Origin: Treponema sp.
Lineage (GTDB): Bacteria > Spirochaetota > Spirochaetia > Treponematales > Breznakiellaceae
Length of the DNA: 5,689 bases
Assembly (NCBI GenBank): GCA_031277045.1
Contig: JAISLX010000030.1
Coordinates: 1 to 5,689, forward strand
Direction of reading: 5' to 3'
Below are positions 4,729-5,689 of the stretch, piece after piece. Under the pieces are notes generated by a model, which did not search any database, was not told the DNA's origin, and worked only from the letters and a program-made list of their open reading frames with translations. Each line of letters begins with the position of its first letter. Position 1 is the first letter of the stretch. The translations under genes were made by a program, and so were the position numbers.

Positions 4729-4965
4729 ATGGAACGGTTTTGGAATATTTTTTGGAAAGGTTTTGGAATCATAATAATCGCGCTGCTTGCCGCGGGCGCT
4801 GCCGGGGGAATTATTATACAGTCCACGGATTTCGCCTACACAGTAATACAGCGGACAATGGCCATCGGGCTGGGAATATGCGGACTTATCGGCTTTGTGG
4901 TAGTCCCCCTTGAAATGTACCTTGAGGACAGAAGCCAAACAAAAAAGGCCGATACCGCGGTGTAA
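4729..4965 (+). CDS. Small two-helix predicted membrane protein, family not recognised
   Basis: This 78-residue protein is nearly all membrane. Helix 1 spans about residues 12-31 (FGIIIIALLAAGAAGGIII) and helix 2 about 42-62 (RTMAIGLGICGLIGFVVVP), joined by a short polar loop (QSTDFAYTVIQ). An amphipathic, Trp-rich start (MERFWNIFWKG) precedes them, and a charged tail (EDRSQTKKAD) probably lies on the same side as the N-terminus. ATG at 4729 is chosen because AGGAG at 4717-4721 sits seven bases upstream. A longer reading from TTG at 4621 has no such site and adds 36 residues of poor character. The gene is bounded by inverted repeats at 4633-4661 and 4972-5002. No clear promoter of its own is visible. 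It could be a toxin-like, holin-like or accessory subunit protein, but no motif decides, and I assign no function. Confidence 0.68.
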   Translation: MERFWNIFWKGFGIIIIALLAAGAAGGIIIQSTDFAYTVIQRTMAIGLGICGLIGFVVVPLEMYLEDRSQTKKADTAV

Positions 4966-4971
4966 TACCGG

Positions 4972-5002
4972 GCTTGTCCGGTAACCCGGCCGGTTATCTG
5001 CC
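4972..5002. repeat. Right arm of the imperfect inverted repeat; hairpin
   Basis: GCTTGTCCGGT at 4972-4982 is the exact inverse of 4651-4661, and the outer end TATCTGCC resembles the inverse of the left arm's GGCGGATA. Within the arm GGTAACC (4980-4986) pairs with GGTTATC (4992-4998), with one G-T wobble, around a five-base loop. It starts six bases after the stop of the 78-residue gene and could act as a weak 3' structure, but there is no T-tract. Confidence 0.5.
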
Positions 5003-5035
5003 AGCCAAAGGCGGACACGGCGCCCCCGCCGCAAT

Positions 5036-5066
5036 AAAAAAAACCCGCCCCCTTACGAGGGCGGGC
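5036..5066 (-). terminator. Intrinsic terminator of the LRR protein gene
   Basis: On the minus strand CCCGCCC (5065-5059) pairs with GGGCGGG (5050-5044) around an eight-base loop. Eight Ts follow directly (5043-5036). This is a textbook rho-independent terminator, about 40 bases past the stop of the LRR gene. On the plus strand the run is A and comes before the stem, so it serves only the minus-strand gene. Confidence 0.9.
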
Positions 5067-5104
5067 TGTTCCGGTTACGTTCCGGACGGCTGTTTCTTAC
5101 GGCT

Positions 5105-5689
5105 TTACGGCTGCTTTGTCCAGGTGTCGCCGTTCCATGTGTACGTGCCGGCCCCGCCTCCTTCTCCCTGATACAGCCCTTTCAGCGTGCTGCCGCCGGA
5201 GACCGCGCCGGAATGAAACGAGGTAACATTGCTGCCTTCAAACGTTATGCTGGTAAGCGCGGTGCAGCCGAGAAAAGCGTGCATCCCGATGCTGGTAACG
5301 TTTGCCGGTATGGTTACGCTGGTAAGATAGGTGCAGCCGCCAAAAGCGGTGCTCCCGATTTTGGTAACGCTTTGGGGGAGGATGATGCCTTTGATATACT
5401 CATTCTCCATGAAAATATTCATCCCAGTGAAGGTGCCGCCGCCGATATTGACACATTTTACTTCATTGTTCGGAAATCTGCAGGCGCGCAAGTCCAGAAT
5501 CACGTACCGTCCGGCATTCTGTACCGCCGTGTTCACCTTTCCCCAGTTGCTCTCCGCGGTATCAGTTTCGCTGATGGTAATCGCCGGTACGCGGTACATG
5601 TGCGGCGTATCATTAACCGTATTTGCCGCCAGCGCCCCGATTTCCTCTGCAAGTGCGGCGGTGTTAAGAATGACCGGCGGCGTACCGCT
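5105..5689 (-). CDS. BspA-type leucine-rich-repeat protein, C-terminal part (cut by right edge)
   Basis: The frame is open to the window edge, giving 194 visible residues; the ATG at 5599 is internal, because the reading frame continues upstream with protein-like sequence (NTAALAEEIGALAANTVND). The middle holds a beta-rich stretch (GRYVILDLRAC, VKCVNIGGGTFTG). Residues 100-172 then form about three LRR_5 (BspA/TpLRR) units of 23 residues: LPQSVTKIGSTAFGGCTYL, IPANVTSIGMHAFLGCTAL and a diverged third. The Gly-rich tail (YQGEGGGAGTYTWNGDTW) ends in TKQP. BspA-like LRR proteins are usually exported or surface-exposed and bind host or matrix proteins. The export signal would lie outside the window. 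The repeats and ending resemble multicopy LRR proteins I associate with gut spirochaetes; that is recollection, not a search. A strong terminator follows at 5036-5066. Confidence 0.9.
   Translation of the reverse strand, partial: SGTPPVILNTAALAEEIGALAANTVNDTPHMYRVPAITISETDTAESNWGKVNTAVQNAGRYVILDLRACRFPNNEVKCVNIGGGTFTGMNIFMENEYIKGIILPQSVTKIGSTAFGGCTYLTSVTIPANVTSIGMHAFLGCTALTSITFEGSNVTSFHSGAVSGGSTLKGLYQGEGGGAGTYTWNGDTWTKQP
5249..5386 (-). repeat. Two 69-bp tandem units encoding LRRs
   Basis: Units at 5249-5317 and 5318-5386 share GCTGGTAAG at the start, then GGTGCAGCCG, AAAAGCG, TCCCGAT and TGGTAACG in the same order. They differ mainly at a few clustered positions and in the last 17 bases. 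Sixty-nine bases equal one 23-residue LRR. The retained DNA similarity points to unit duplication or gene conversion rather than protein-level constraint alone. Confidence 0.7.

Overview
This 5.7-kb window of fairly GC-rich bacterial DNA carries four confidently recognised complete genes, one cut by the right edge, two small predicted membrane proteins of unknown function, and repeat-rich spacers. The edge-cut gene encodes a BspA-type leucine-rich-repeat protein. Its Gly-rich, Trp-containing tail, together with the gene content and base composition, suggests an anaerobic, gut-associated bacterium, plausibly a termite-gut-type Treponema. That is an inference from protein style; no rRNA or marker gene is present.

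Layout: (1) Positions 1-358 are an AT-richer spacer. It holds a 15-bp inverted repeat with nested hairpins (18-105), a four-unit array of 21-22 bp (122-210), and a minus-strand open frame running off the left edge that looks like a decayed heptad-repeat protein. (2) Positions 359-2985 are a tight plus-strand operon of three enzymes: a xylose-isomerase-like TIM-barrel sugar isomerase/epimerase, an isochorismatase-family cysteine hydrolase and a Gfo/Idh/MocA oxidoreductase. (3) A convergent minus-strand Cof-type HAD phosphatase (3022-3867) has an excellent sigma70 promoter at 3932-3960. Its short leader contains a GC-rich hairpin and a possible 15-codon leader ORF. (4) Positions 4099-4965 hold two small predicted membrane proteins on the plus strand. 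The first may be translated from a leaderless mRNA; the second lies between imperfect inverted repeats of about 30 bp. (5) The C-terminal part of the LRR protein is on the minus strand (5105 to the edge), with a textbook intrinsic terminator at 5036-5066.

The three operon enzymes probably act on one sugar-like or polyol-like compound. The oxidoreductase would oxidise or reduce the ring or chain, the TIM barrel would isomerise or epimerise it, and the cysteine hydrolase would cleave an amide or ester-like bond. The substrate cannot be read from the sequence. The HAD phosphatase could fit sugar-phosphate metabolism but is separately transcribed in the opposite direction.

I see no clear defence system, CRISPR array, transposase, tRNA or rRNA. 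The items most worth a second look are the repeat and decayed-ORF complex at the left edge, the HAD leader, the inverted-repeat-bounded small membrane gene, and the unassigned three-enzyme pathway.
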